A stretch of 42,845 nt of DNA from Gemmatimonas sp. (GTDB taxonomy: Bacteria > Gemmatimonadota > Gemmatimonadetes > Gemmatimonadales > Gemmatimonadaceae): positions 1 through 42,845 of the forward strand of contig JANYJW010000046.1 of NCBI GenBank assembly GCA_025361705.1. The letters run 5' to 3'. The stretch's first letter is position 1. Each line of letters starts with the position of its first letter. The position numbers were made by a program, and so were the translations under genes. The notes under the pieces are model-generated. The model had not been told where the DNA came from, searched no databases, and was given only the letters and a program-made list of their open reading frames with translations. Below are positions 1 to 8,319 of the stretch, in pieces.

Positions 1-2
1 TC

Positions 3-128
3 GACATCAATGCGCTGCCTCCCGAGACAATCGCCGGCGTCGAGTTCTACGCGGGCGGCGCGACCATGCCGGCGAAGTACAACGGCACGCGCAGCACCTG
101 CGGCCTCATCCTCATCTGGACGCGCTGA
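3..128 (+). CDS. C-terminal fragment of an exported receptor-like protein
   Basis: Only the last 41 codons lie in the window; the gene begins before base 1 and ends at a TGA at 126-128. The visible tail contains IAGVEFYAGGATMPAKYNG and finishes CGLILIWTR. This resembles the end of a TonB plug-like domain in exported proteins with a carboxypeptidase-regulatory-like repeat, common in Gemmatimonadota, where a Y-x-G ... P-x-Y ... CG(V/L)I(V/L)IWTR tail closes the protein. The family assignment is from pattern memory of that tail. The frame is the only one in this stretch giving a sensible protein. The stop is followed almost at once by a 9-base tandem repeat. Confidence 0.55.
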   Translation, partial: DINALPPETIAGVEFYAGGATMPAKYNGTRSTCGLILIWTR

Positions 129-130
129 GC

Positions 131-175
131 GCGGGCGACGCGGGCGACGCGGGCGACGCGGGCGACGCGGGCGAC
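131..175. repeat. Tandem repeat, 9-base unit GCGGGCGAC x5
   Basis: Five perfect head-to-tail copies of GCGGGCGAC lie directly after the stop of the truncated first gene and end in two extra GAC triplets. The unit length is a multiple of three, so open frames run through it and can create a false N-terminal extension of the downstream glutamine-synthetase-like gene. The rest of 176-312 shows no convincing promoter or hairpin. Confidence 0.9.
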
Positions 176-312
176 GACGACCTCATCCGACAAGCGCCAG
201 TGCGCGGCCGCGATCCCACGCATCGGCTACCTTTACAGGTGCTCAAATTGGCCGTGCCACCACCCAACGGCCACCGACCACAATCCACCGCATTGCCCGC
301 CAAAGTGCCCTC

Positions 313-1719
313 ATGGCTGACATGAATACGTCCGTTTCCGCGCCGGCTCAGCCGCGCGACCCCGCCCAGATTCTCCACCGCCACATTGGAAAGCCATCGG
401 CGCTCTGGACCGCCGCCGACCTCCTGCAGTACGTGAGCGACACGGGCATCCGCATCGTGTCGCTGATGCACGTGGGCGGTGACGGCTGGCTCAAGACGCT
501 GGACTTCGTGCCGCGCGATGCGGCCCACCTCGCCGACATTCTCGCCGGCGGCGAACGCGCCGACGGCTCGAGCCTGTTCGGCGACCTGGGCATTCCGGTG
601 GGTGCATCGGACATCGTAATGCGACCCCGCCTCTCGACGGCCTTCCTCGATCCGTTCGCGCCGGAGCCGACGCTTGCCTTGCTCTGCAGCCACTACAACA
701 GGCAAGGCGCGCCGCTCGCGGAATCGCCCGACACGCTGGTGCGGGCCGCCCACGCCCGACTGAAGGCCGAAACGGGCCTCGACCTGCACGCCCTCGGCGA
801 AATCGAGTTCTTCCTCGGCCACACCCGCGGCGAAGCGGAATCGTACGGCGCCAATGAACGCGGCTACCACGCGGCGGCACCGTTCGTCTTTGGCGAGGCG
901 CTGCGACGCAAAGCGCTCGTGATGCTGGCCGAGATGGGCGTGCCGGTGAAGTACGGCCACTCCGAAGTGGGTTTCGTTGAGGCCGACGCGACGGACGCGC
1001 GTGCGTGGGAACAGCACGAGATTGAACTCTGGCTGCAGCCGCTGCCTGCCGCCGCCGACGCGGTGGTGCTCACGCAGTGGGTGCTGCGCAACCTCGCGCT
1101 GCGCCACGGCATGCTCTGCAGCTTCGCCCCGATGGCCCGCAAAGGACACGCGGGTAGCGGACTGCATTTCCATTTCGCGCCGATGGCCGATGGCAACTAC
1201 CTGCCACACTCAGCGCCGAACGACGAGCTGACGCCCGCGGCCAAGTGGCTCATCGGCGGTCTGGTGAAGCACGGCGGCGCGCTGATGGCGTTCGGCAATC
1301 GCAGCCGAGATTCATTTGTGCGCCTCAGTCAGGGCAAGGAAGCGCCGAGCGCGGTGACGTGGGGGCGGTACAATCGCCGGGCGCTCGTGCGCATTCCCAT
1401 TGTGCCGACCGACGAGTCGGGGCGGCCGACGAGTCCGGAGACGATCGAGTTCCGCCTGCCCGATGGATCGGCGCATCCCCATCTGCTGCTCGCAGGGGTG
1501 GCGCAAGCAATGGTGGATGGGCGCGCCTCAGCCGACCTGGACGTGCTGCTCGCGCGTACGGCCGTGTCGGCCCAGGGCACGTCAACGGCCGAACATCGCG
1601 TGCCGCTGACGTTCGAGGAGATCGCGGACGCCGTCGAGGTGAGCCGACCCGCGCTCGAGTCGGGCGGCGTCTTTGTGCCCACGATGCTGGATCGCGTGGT
1701 GGCGACGCTGCGGCGCTAG
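313..1719 (+). CDS. Glutamine synthetase family protein
   Basis: 468-residue member of the glutamine synthetase / glutamate-amine ligase fold. The N-terminal beta-Grasp part is about residues 30-115. The catalytic domain carries EIEFFLG (Glu163/Glu165), HSEVG (Glu218), QHEIEL (Glu236), GSGLHFHF (residues 281-288) and IEFRLPDGSAHPHLLLAG (from about residue 378, with the metal-ligand Glu at 379). These are the expected metal-, glutamate- and ATP-site positions. No tyrosine adenylylation segment is seen, and the sequence departs from housekeeping GlnA (RSRDSFVRL replaces the usual N-x-S-Y-K-R-L type motif). It could be a true but divergent synthetase or a gamma-glutamylamine-type ligase. The frame is open from base 10, but the upstream part is repeat-encoded low-complexity sequence. 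ATG 313 is preferred, with ATG 322 possible. cysE follows 83 bases downstream. Confidence 0.88.
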   Translation: MADMNTSVSAPAQPRDPAQILHRHIGKPSALWTAADLLQYVSDTGIRIVSLMHVGGDGWLKTLDFVPRDAAHLADILAGGERADGSSLFGDLGIPVGASDIVMRPRLSTAFLDPFAPEPTLALLCSHYNRQGAPLAESPDTLVRAAHARLKAETGLDLHALGEIEFFLGHTRGEAESYGANERGYHAAAPFVFGEALRRKALVMLAEMGVPVKYGHSEVGFVEADATDARAWEQHEIELWLQPLPAAADAVVLTQWVLRNLALRHGMLCSFAPMARKGHAGSGLHFHFAPMADGNYLPHSAPNDELTPAAKWLIGGLVKHGGALMAFGNRSRDSFVRLSQGKEAPSAVTWGRYNRRALVRIPIVPTDESGRPTSPETIEFRLPDGSAHPHLLLAGVAQAMVDGRASADLDVLLARTAVSAQGTSTAEHRVPLTFEEIADAVEVSRPALESGGVFVPTMLDRVVATLRR

Positions 1720-1802
1720 GATCCCGGCTGCCGCGCAGGGCGGCACCAGGTGTGGGAACCTCGGACGGCTTCAACGGCTACTATTATAGGTAGCCCCCCA
1801 CG

Positions 1803-2672
1803 GTGAGTGAACCCATGCCGACGGAACCCGCTCCGACCCTTCGGGCATTTGCGGCGGACCTCAAGACGCGCCGTGACTCGCTGACGTTTGGAGTCCAGCT
1901 CAAGCAGGGCGCGCAGCAGTGGACCGACGAGATGCTCGCCGTCCTCTTTCCGCATTTCTGCCGCGAGCGGTACTTCTCGACCGCGGAAATCGAGGCCAAA
2001 CTCGTATTGCTCGAGCGCGACCTCAAGCGCATGGTCGGCCCGCTGCTGACCGACGAGGACATCTCGCCGGACGACGTCGGCCATGCCTTCAGTGAGGCGC
2101 TGCCGAACATTCATCAGCAGTTGCTGCTCGACGCGGACGCCATCAATGCGGGTGATCCGGCCGCCGAGAGCCTCGACGAAGTCATTCTCGCGTATCCTGG
2201 CTTCAGCGCCATCGCCATCCATCGGCTGGCCCACGCGCTGCACCAACTGCGCGTTCCCATCTTTCCGCGGCTCCTCGGCGAGTACGCCCACCAGATGACG
2301 GGCATCGACATTCACCCCGGCGCCACCATCGGGACGTCGTTCGCCATCGACCACGGCACGGGGATCGTCATCGGCGAATCCACGGTGATCGGCAACAACG
2401 TGAAGATCTACCAGGGCGTCACGCTCGGCGCGCTCAGCGTCAAGAAGTCCCTCGCCCGCTCCAAGCGCCACCCGACCATCGAGGACAACGTCGTCATCTA
2501 TGCGCAGGCCGTCATCCTCGGCGGCGAGACGGTGATCGGGCACGACAGCGTCATCGGCGGCAATGCCTGGCTCACCGAGAGCGTGCCGCCGCATTCGCAC
2601 GTGCAGCACGAGAGCACGGCGACCATCCGGCCGAAGGAGCCGAACGGCACGGACGTCATGTACGTCATCTAG
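1803..2672 (+). CDS. cysE: Serine O-acetyltransferase
   Basis: Makes O-acetylserine from serine and acetyl-CoA, the first step of cysteine synthesis. It has 289 residues. An N-terminal helical region (about 20-150) is followed by a left-handed beta-helix of hexapeptide repeats (about 165-265): [40 protein letters not shown]. His184 of the DHGTG signature is the likely catalytic base, with His171 and Asp183 nearby. The C-terminus ends VMYVI, and a terminal Ile is the residue by which CysE typically docks into CysK. The chosen start is GTG at 1803; an in-frame ATG at 1815 would cost four residues, and neither has a strong ribosome-binding site. cysK follows after 28 bases, so the two probably form an operon and a cysteine synthase complex. 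Confidence 0.93.
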   Translation: MSEPMPTEPAPTLRAFAADLKTRRDSLTFGVQLKQGAQQWTDEMLAVLFPHFCRERYFSTAEIEAKLVLLERDLKRMVGPLLTDEDISPDDVGHAFSEALPNIHQQLLLDADAINAGDPAAESLDEVILAYPGFSAIAIHRLAHALHQLRVPIFPRLLGEYAHQMTGIDIHPGATIGTSFAIDHGTGIVIGESTVIGNNVKIYQGVTLGALSVKKSLARSKRHPTIEDNVVIYAQAVILGGETVIGHDSVIGGNAWLTESVPPHSHVQHESTATIRPKEPNGTDVMYVI

Positions 2673-2700
2673 CGATTCCCCCCGCACGGAGCCCCCCTCC

Positions 2701-3615
2701 ATGAAAGCCCAGTCCATTCTGCAGACCATCGGCAACACCCCGCATGTCCGCATCAACCGCCTGTTCGGCGCCGATGTTGAGGTGTGGATGAAGCTCGAGC
2801 GCGCCAATCCCGGCGCGAGCATCAAGGACCGCATCGCGCTGGCGATGATCGAGGACGCCGAACGACGCGGCGTCCTGCACGCCGACAGTGTCATCATCGA
2901 GCCGACGTCGGGCAACACCGGCATCGGGCTCGCGATGGTCGCCGCCGTCAAGGGCTACCGGCTGATCCTCGTGATGCCCGAATCGATGAGCATCGAACGG
3001 CGCCGGCTCATGACTGCGTATGGCGCGACGCTGGAACTCACGCCCCGCGAAAAGGGAATGCGCGGTACGGTGGAGCGCGCGGCAGAGCTCGCCGCCGAGA
3101 CGCCCGGGGCGTGGATTCCGCAGCAGTTCGAGAACGAGGCGAACATCGATGTACACCGGCGCACGACTGCGGCGGAGATTCTCACGGACTTCCCCGACGG
3201 ACTCGATGTGCTCATCACCGGCGTCGGCACGGGCGGCCACATCACGGGCGTCGGCGCCGTGCTGAAGCAGGCGTTTCCTGCGCTGAAGGTGTATGCGGTG
3301 GAGCCGGCCGCTTCGCCGATCATCAGCGGCGGCTCGCCGGGCCCGCATCCCATCCAGGGCATCGGCGCCAACTTCATTCCCAAGAACCTGCATCGCGACG
3401 TGCTGGACGGCGTCATCACGGTGACCAAGGACGACGCGTTCGACTACGCGCGGCGCGCCGCGCGCGAAGAGGGCATCTTCGTCGGTATCTCGACGGGCGC
3501 CTCGCTCGCCGCGGTGGCGCAGAAGCTCCCCGACTTGCCGAAGAAGTCGCGAGTGCTGACGTTCTGCTATGACACGGGCGAACGGTACCTGTCGGTGGAG
3601 GGGCTGTTTCAGTAG
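2701..3615 (+). CDS. cysK: Cysteine synthase A (O-acetylserine sulfhydrylase)
   Basis: PLP enzyme that converts O-acetylserine and sulfide into cysteine; 304 residues, normal for the family. Visible motifs are NPGASIKDR with the PLP lysine at residue 42, [11 protein letters not shown] (68-78) that binds the substrate carboxylate, the phosphate-binding loop [10 protein letters not shown] (174-183), GISTGAS near residue 265 and the C-terminal YDTGERYLS. The frame is open upstream, but ATG 2701 is preceded by GGAG 9 bases away and begins the conserved [13 protein letters not shown]. It lies directly behind cysE, and the pair covers the whole serine-to-cysteine branch. It is convergent with the pirin gene, 39 bases away, with no clear hairpin between. 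Confidence 0.95.
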   Translation: MKAQSILQTIGNTPHVRINRLFGADVEVWMKLERANPGASIKDRIALAMIEDAERRGVLHADSVIIEPTSGNTGIGLAMVAAVKGYRLILVMPESMSIERRRLMTAYGATLELTPREKGMRGTVERAAELAAETPGAWIPQQFENEANIDVHRRTTAAEILTDFPDGLDVLITGVGTGGHITGVGAVLKQAFPALKVYAVEPAASPIISGGSPGPHPIQGIGANFIPKNLHRDVLDGVITVTKDDAFDYARRAAREEGIFVGISTGASLAAVAQKLPDLPKKSRVLTFCYDTGERYLSVEGLFQ

Positions 3616-3654
3616 CGGCTACCTGAGCTGGCGCCCAAGCGACCACACGAGCGC

Positions 3655-4557
3655 CTACGCGCCGCCCTTGATGAAACTCCCGTCGCGCAGCTCGGCGATG
3701 GCCTGCGCCAGCTCGGCCTTGGTGTTCATCACGATGGGCCCGTACCACGCCACCGGCTCCTCGAGCGGCTTGCCGGAGACGAGCAGAAAGCGGATGCCTT
3801 CGTCTCCGGCCTGAACCACCACCTCGTCGCCGCTGCCGAAGACGACGAGTGACCGGTTGCCGGTGCTCTCGCGCACCACGCGGTCGTCGTTCTGTTCAGT
3901 GAGCACGCCGATTGGCGGCGCCGCATCGCGAAACGAACCGCTGCCGGCGAACACATAGGCGAACGCGTTGCGGCGCGTGTCGATGGCCAGACGCTTCTTC
4001 TTGCCGGCCGGCACCGACACATCGAGATAACTCGGCTCGGCGGCGACGCCCTCCACCGGACCGGTCTTCCCCCAGAAGTCGCCGACGATCACGCGTACCG
4101 CGGTGCCGTCGTCGTCGATGATCTCGGGAATCGCCTTGGCGGGAACGTCCTGGTAGCGTGGCGTCGTCATCTTGAGCTGCGAGGGCAGGTTGGCCCACAG
4201 CTGGAAGCCATGCATGCGGCCCGCGGGATCGCCCTGCGGCATCTCGTGGTGCATGATGCCCGAGCCTGCGGTCATCCACTGCACATCGCCCGCGCCGAGC
4301 AGGCCCGTGTTGCCGAGTGAGTCGGCGTGCTCCACGGTGCCCGCGAGCACGTAGGTGATGGTCTCGATGCCACGGTGCGGATGCCACGGGAAGCCCGCCT
4401 GATAATCGGAGGGCGTGTCGCCGCGGAAGTCGTCGAACAGCAGAAATGGATCGAACTCGGTGGTGTCGCCGAACCCGAATGCGCGGTGCAGCCGCACGCC
4501 GGCGCCCTCGATGGCGGGCTGGGCGCGGCTGATGCGATGGACGGGGCGGATGGACAT
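3655..4557 (-). CDS. Pirin family bicupin protein
   Basis: 300-residue pirin-like bicupin. The N-terminal cupin has FPWHPHRGIETITYVLAG and GSGIMHHEMP, whose His residues (with a Glu) form the iron site of pirins; some members have quercetin 2,3-dioxygenase activity. The C-terminal cupin (about 165-290) lacks metal histidines, as usual. The start at 4557 is chosen because GGAG stands 6 bases upstream and MSIRPVHRI matches the family N-terminus; an ATG at 4602 would add 15 residues. It follows arsM by 56 bases on the same strand with no hairpin between, so it is probably the third gene of the arsenic operon. A direct role in arsenic chemistry is unproven; it might respond to redox stress that accompanies arsenite. 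Confidence 0.9.
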   Translation of the reverse strand: MSIRPVHRISRAQPAIEGAGVRLHRAFGFGDTTEFDPFLLFDDFRGDTPSDYQAGFPWHPHRGIETITYVLAGTVEHADSLGNTGLLGAGDVQWMTAGSGIMHHEMPQGDPAGRMHGFQLWANLPSQLKMTTPRYQDVPAKAIPEIIDDDGTAVRVIVGDFWGKTGPVEGVAAEPSYLDVSVPAGKKKRLAIDTRRNAFAYVFAGSGSFRDAAPPIGVLTEQNDDRVVRESTGNRSLVVFGSGDEVVVQAGDEGIRFLLVSGKPLEEPVAWYGPIVMNTKAELAQAIAELRDGSFIKGGA

Positions 4558-4613
4558 TGCGGCTCCTGCGGGGGGCGTGGCCGGCGCGATGACGCGCCGC
4601 ATTTATCTCAGTA

Positions 4614-5540
4614 CTAAGATACTGCAATTCCCGGGACACGCAAGGCTACCGGCGCGCCGCCGGGTTTGGTGGCCCGGATGAACGCGCTCAGCAGCTTGCC
4701 TTCCACGGCATCGGCCAGTGCGATGTCGAGACCTGTGCCCTCGATCAGCGCCGCCGCGTCGGCGCGCGTGTACACGCGCGTGGGCTCGACACTGGCGTCG
4801 GCAAAGCCCGCCTCGTGGAGCATCGTGATGAACTCCCGTTCCTCCAGTGCGCCCGCCACGCAGCCCGTCCACAGGGCCATGCTCTCCTTCACGAGGTCCG
4901 GCAGTCCTTCGCGCACCACCACGTCACTCACGGCAAGACGGCCGCCGGGCTTGAGCACGCGAAACGCTTCCGCGAGCACGGCGCGCTTGTCGCCCGACAG
5001 GTTGATGACGCAGTTGGAGATGATCACGTCCACGGTGTTGGACGGCAGCGGAATGGACTCGATGTGTCCCCGCAGGAACTCCACGTTGGTGGCGCCCGCC
5101 TTGGCCTTGTTCTCGAGTGCGAGCGCGAGCATCGCGTCGGTCATGTCGAGTCCATAGACCTTGCCCGTCGGTCCCACGCGCCTGGCCGACAGCAGCACGT
5201 CGATGCCGCCACCCGCGCCGAGGTCGAGTACCACCTCGCCTTCGGCGAGCTCGGCGAGCGCGGTGGGGTTGCCGCAGCCGAGCGATGCGAGCAGTGCGTC
5301 GGCGGGGAGGCCGGCCGTTTGGCCCGCCTCGTACAGGTCGGCCGTGATGGGATCCCACGACTCGCTCGTCGCGCCGCAGCAACCGCTGGAGCCATCAGCA
5401 GGGCCGCAGCCGCAACCGCCCGTGGTGGCCCCATCGACGACGCGCAGGGCGGCGGCGCCGTACCGCGCCTGGACCGTGGCGCGGATTTCGTCGAGTGTGC
5501 TCGGGCCCTTGGTTGCGTCGTTCGGCGTCGCGGTGTTCAT
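4614..5540 (-). CDS. arsM: Arsenite S-adenosylmethionine methyltransferase
   Basis: Methylates As(III) using SAM; cytoplasmic, 308 residues. The SAM-binding motif is VLDLGAGGGIDVLL (about 104-117). The arsenic-binding cysteines of characterised ArsM enzymes have counterparts here: LGCGNP (Cys89), ISNCVINLS (Cys177) and WTGCVAG (Cys227). An N-terminal cysteine cluster GGCGCG ... GCCG (Cys43, 45, 54, 55) is also typical. The start at 5540 has GAGGAG just upstream. arsR lies 60 bases upstream and a pirin gene 56 bases downstream, all on one strand, so it is likely induced by As(III) through ArsR. No arsenite efflux pump (ArsB/Acr3) or arsenate reductase is in the window, so methylation is the only arsenic detoxification step seen here. 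Confidence 0.94.
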   Translation of the reverse strand: MNTATPNDATKGPSTLDEIRATVQARYGAAALRVVDGATTGGCGCGPADGSSGCCGATSESWDPITADLYEAGQTAGLPADALLASLGCGNPTALAELAEGEVVLDLGAGGGIDVLLSARRVGPTGKVYGLDMTDAMLALALENKAKAGATNVEFLRGHIESIPLPSNTVDVIISNCVINLSGDKRAVLAEAFRVLKPGGRLAVSDVVVREGLPDLVKESMALWTGCVAGALEEREFITMLHEAGFADASVEPTRVYTRADAAALIEGTGLDIALADAVEGKLLSAFIRATKPGGAPVALRVPGIAVS

Positions 5541-5600
5541 GGACTCCTCGTGTATCGGAAGATCAAGAAATGTTGATGAATAGAAGATGACGAACGCCTG

Positions 5601-5924
5601 TCATCGGCAGCACGATGGCGCCCGGTGGATAGGCAGCGCACTCCGGCGCGGCTGCATGCGCACGGCGAGGTCGTGCACCTCGGCCAGCGCACCGGGGACG
5701 ATGGTGTAATACGCCCAGCGCCCCTCGCGTCGGTCGGCCACGAGGCCCGCGTCCTTGAGCACGCGCAGGTGGAAGGAGAGCCGCGACTGCGCCGCGTCGA
5801 GTTCATCCTGCAGCTCGCAGACGCACCGCTCGCCGTCCCGCAGCATACCGAGAATGCCGAGCCGCGTGGCGTCGGACAGCGCGTGGAACAGCACTTCGGC
5901 GCGCGTGAGATTGGGCGGGGCCAT
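5601..5924 (-). CDS. arsR: ArsR-family arsenic-responsive repressor
   Basis: Winged-helix repressor of 107 residues. LFHALSDATRLGILGML begins the domain; the recognition helix region is SRLSFHLRVLKDAGLV, followed by the wing REGRWAYYTI. It carries CVCEL (Cys34, Cys36) at the classical As(III)-binding position of plasmid-type ArsR. In addition the last residues are SCCR (Cys105, Cys106), similar to the C-terminal cysteine pair used by another ArsR subtype. Having both is unusual. ATG 5924 is chosen. A GTG at 5942 is in frame but falls at the predicted transcription start, so its message would be leaderless. It is the first gene of arsR-arsM-pirin, and negative autoregulation is expected. Confidence 0.9.
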   Translation of the reverse strand: MAPPNLTRAEVLFHALSDATRLGILGMLRDGERCVCELQDELDAAQSRLSFHLRVLKDAGLVADRREGRWAYYTIVPGALAEVHDLAVRMQPRRSALPIHRAPSCCR

Positions 5925-5948
5925 GCGGGCGGTAGCGGTCACGGCTTT

Positions 5949-5976
5949 AACATATCAAAAAAACTTGTTACGTCAA
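5949..5976 (-). promoter_or_regulatory. Promoter and probable ArsR operator of the arsenic operon
   Basis: On the minus strand TTGACG (complement of 5971-5976) and TATGTT (complement of 5949-5954) are separated by 16 bases, a good sigma-70 layout. It would start transcription near 5942, about 18 bases before the arsR ATG. The spacer and -10 form the only AT-rich island nearby and read as an imperfect dyad, AACATATC - A-run - CTTGTT. A repressor bound there would cover the promoter. The promoter is read directly from the sequence; the operator role is inferred from position. Confidence 0.6.
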
Positions 5977-6026
5977 GGGACGCCCGTCGCGGGGAAGGGG
6001 GCGTGAGTCTGGCTGACAGCAGATCG

Positions 6027-8153
6027 CTAGAACTCGATGGTGATCCCGGCGCTTGGCAGCCAGCCGAGTTGCAGCTCGGGGTCGCGCGTCACAGTGACGC
6101 GATTCGCCACGGCCGATGTCCTGTAGTGCATGGCCGACGGATTCTGCGAGTTGAAGGCATTGAAGACGTCGACGAAGAACGACAGGTGGCGCTGGCGCAC
6201 CGTCACGTCACGCGAGATGCGTGCGTCGACGCGGTGGTACCACGGCAGTCGGGCGGCGCCGAGCTGTTCCACCGGCCCGTAGACGGTGAGCACCACGGTG
6301 GACGTGACGCCCTTGGAGTTCTTGACGGTGTCGAGCACGAACTGCACCGGTGACTCGGGCCACCCGCTGTGCGCCTGCGCGGCAACGCTCAGTCGCCACC
6401 CGCGATCGCCGGGACGCCACGTGGCGTCGAGGTACACCGTGTGCGGTTGGTCCCAGGTGCGCGCGACGTCGGCAGTGCCCACGCGGTCGGTGACGCGGGC
6501 ATAGGCATAACTCACCGCCCAGTCGAGTCCGCCCTGGCCAAGTCCGTGCAGGCTGAACTCCACACCGCGCGCGCGGCCACTGGCGGCCGGCAGGAAGGCG
6601 CGGTCGGGTTCGAGTTCGGGATAGACCCGGAGGTCGGCGCGCAGGTTGATGTAGCGCGGCGCCTCGTATGTCACGCGCCGTTCGTATGCCTCCACGCGCG
6701 CCATGGCGAACATGCCAAGGCGCTGGTCGAGTCCAATGACGCGATGCTGCGTCACGTCCTCGTGGCCGAACTGCTGCACGCCGTCCTGCACCTGCAACGC
6801 GAAGGCCTGCTGCGGCTGCGCGTAACGCCCCGTGGCGAGGCGCAGCGTCGTGGCGGGCGAGAGGGTGACGAGCACATTGGCGCGCGGGCTCAGCGAGCGG
6901 TCGCCCGACCAGGGCGTGACGTCGTATCGCGCTCCCAGTTCGGCCACGAGCCAGCGCAGGGGTCGTAGACGAGGCGCCACGTACATGCTCCACTGGCTGC
7001 CCGACACCGCGCGCACCGCGGTCACCGGCACCGGAATGCGTGCCAGCGTGTCGGCCACCACCGCGCGCTCGATGCGCACCGCCGCGTAGTCGTAAGTCGC
7101 GTGTTCCGGGCGGACCTCTGCGCCGAACTTGAGCAGGGCGCGCTCGGTGAACGACCAGAGCCAGTCCTGGCGCACGCCGGCAAAGCCCGCGTTGCGCTCG
7201 TCGGTCACCGTCGAGCGCGCGCCGCCCGAGACGACCTGCGCGTCGCCGCTGCGCGACCAGTCGAGCCGGCCCATCGACGCGACGGTGCGGGCGGTCAAGC
7301 GTGGCGTCACGTCGGCGTCCCACGTGCCCCACAGGTACCGGCTGCCGTAGCCGCTGGCGATGCCGCCGTCCTTCACGTGGTACTCGAGCTTGTCGTCGGC
7401 CCAGAGCACGTGCGCCGCCAGCCGGTGGTGCGCGCCGGCATCCCACGTGACCGTCGCGAAGAGGTCGTTGTACCGGGGTGACAACGAGTCGCTGCGCCCC
7501 GCGAGGCGCAGCGCGAGGTCGAGGTAGCCGCGTCGCGCGGCCACGCTCCAGCCGCCGCGTCCATTGCCGAAGCCGCCTTCAGCCTGCGCGCGCACGTTCG
7601 ACACGCTGACGCCAACCGAGGTGCGCGCACGGTCGGTGCGCGGCGTGCGCGAATGGATGGAGAGCACGCCGCCCAGCCGGCCGCCGTATTCGGACGTGAA
7701 ACCCGACGTCACGATGTCGATGCTCTCGACGCTGCGCACGTCGAGAATCGACAGCGCGTTGTCGAAGTCCTTCATGTGAAACGGCTCGAACAACTCGAGT
7801 CCGTCGAGCGAGACGTGCAGTTGGTTGATCTCGGCGCCGCGCACGTGAAATGCCGCGCCGAATTCGTTGCTCGCCAGGCCGGGAAGGCGCTGGATCGAGC
7901 GAAACAGGTCCTCGCCGAGCTGCGGTCGCGAGGTGATGGCGTCTCGGCCGAGTGATTGGGCGGTGCCGCGCAGCGGCGACAGCAGGCCAAAGGTGCCCGG
8001 CGTGACGACCACGGTAATGAGGTGCTGGGCCCGCATCGCGCTATCGGGGCGCGCCCGCGTGCTGTCGCTCACCGCCTGCCCGTGCGCGCGGGAGGCGCAG
8101 CACAGGATCAGTGCAGGTACGGCAAGGCGGGAGCGGAATGAAAGCGGCGGCAC
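6027..8153 (-). CDS. TonB-dependent outer-membrane receptor
   Basis: 708-residue outer-membrane transporter. An N-terminal signal sequence (RLAVPALILCCASRAHG-QA) is followed by a TonB-box-like VVVTPGTFGLL. The plug domain (about 60-190) includes LPGLASNEFGAAFHVRG, LDGLELFEPFH and SGFTSEYGGRLGGVLSI. A long beta-barrel follows, ending in ITIEF with the terminal Phe needed for barrel assembly. No carboxypeptidase-regulatory repeat precedes the plug. The frame is open to 8582, but that would run through the divergent peptidase gene. GTG 8153 is chosen because GGAGGGTC stands directly upstream and the signal peptide then starts correctly. The substrate is unknown. It is divergent from a secreted M28 peptidase over 166 bases, which may hint at peptide-linked uptake. 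Confidence 0.87.
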   Translation of the reverse strand: MPPLSFRSRLAVPALILCCASRAHGQAVSDSTRARPDSAMRAQHLITVVVTPGTFGLLSPLRGTAQSLGRDAITSRPQLGEDLFRSIQRLPGLASNEFGAAFHVRGAEINQLHVSLDGLELFEPFHMKDFDNALSILDVRSVESIDIVTSGFTSEYGGRLGGVLSIHSRTPRTDRARTSVGVSVSNVRAQAEGGFGNGRGGWSVAARRGYLDLALRLAGRSDSLSPRYNDLFATVTWDAGAHHRLAAHVLWADDKLEYHVKDGGIASGYGSRYLWGTWDADVTPRLTARTVASMGRLDWSRSGDAQVVSGGARSTVTDERNAGFAGVRQDWLWSFTERALLKFGAEVRPEHATYDYAAVRIERAVVADTLARIPVPVTAVRAVSGSQWSMYVAPRLRPLRWLVAELGARYDVTPWSGDRSLSPRANVLVTLSPATTLRLATGRYAQPQQAFALQVQDGVQQFGHEDVTQHRVIGLDQRLGMFAMARVEAYERRVTYEAPRYINLRADLRVYPELEPDRAFLPAASGRARGVEFSLHGLGQGGLDWAVSYAYARVTDRVGTADVARTWDQPHTVYLDATWRPGDRGWRLSVAAQAHSGWPESPVQFVLDTVKNSKGVTSTVVLTVYGPVEQLGAARLPWYHRVDARISRDVTVRQRHLSFFVDVFNAFNSQNPSAMHYRTSAVANRVTVTRDPELQLGWLPSAGITIEF

Positions 8154-8319
8154 GACCCTCCGTCGGGACGATGGCTGGGCGGAGTCATAAGGTACGACGG
8201 GGCAGCGTCCGTCCGAAACCTGTGCCGCGGCGGTGCCAGTGGTCAGCGGAAGCCCGCCGGGCGGCGTACTTTTGGGTGATTCCCGCAGTGCCTCACACCG
8301 TCGCCATCTCTCAATCCCT

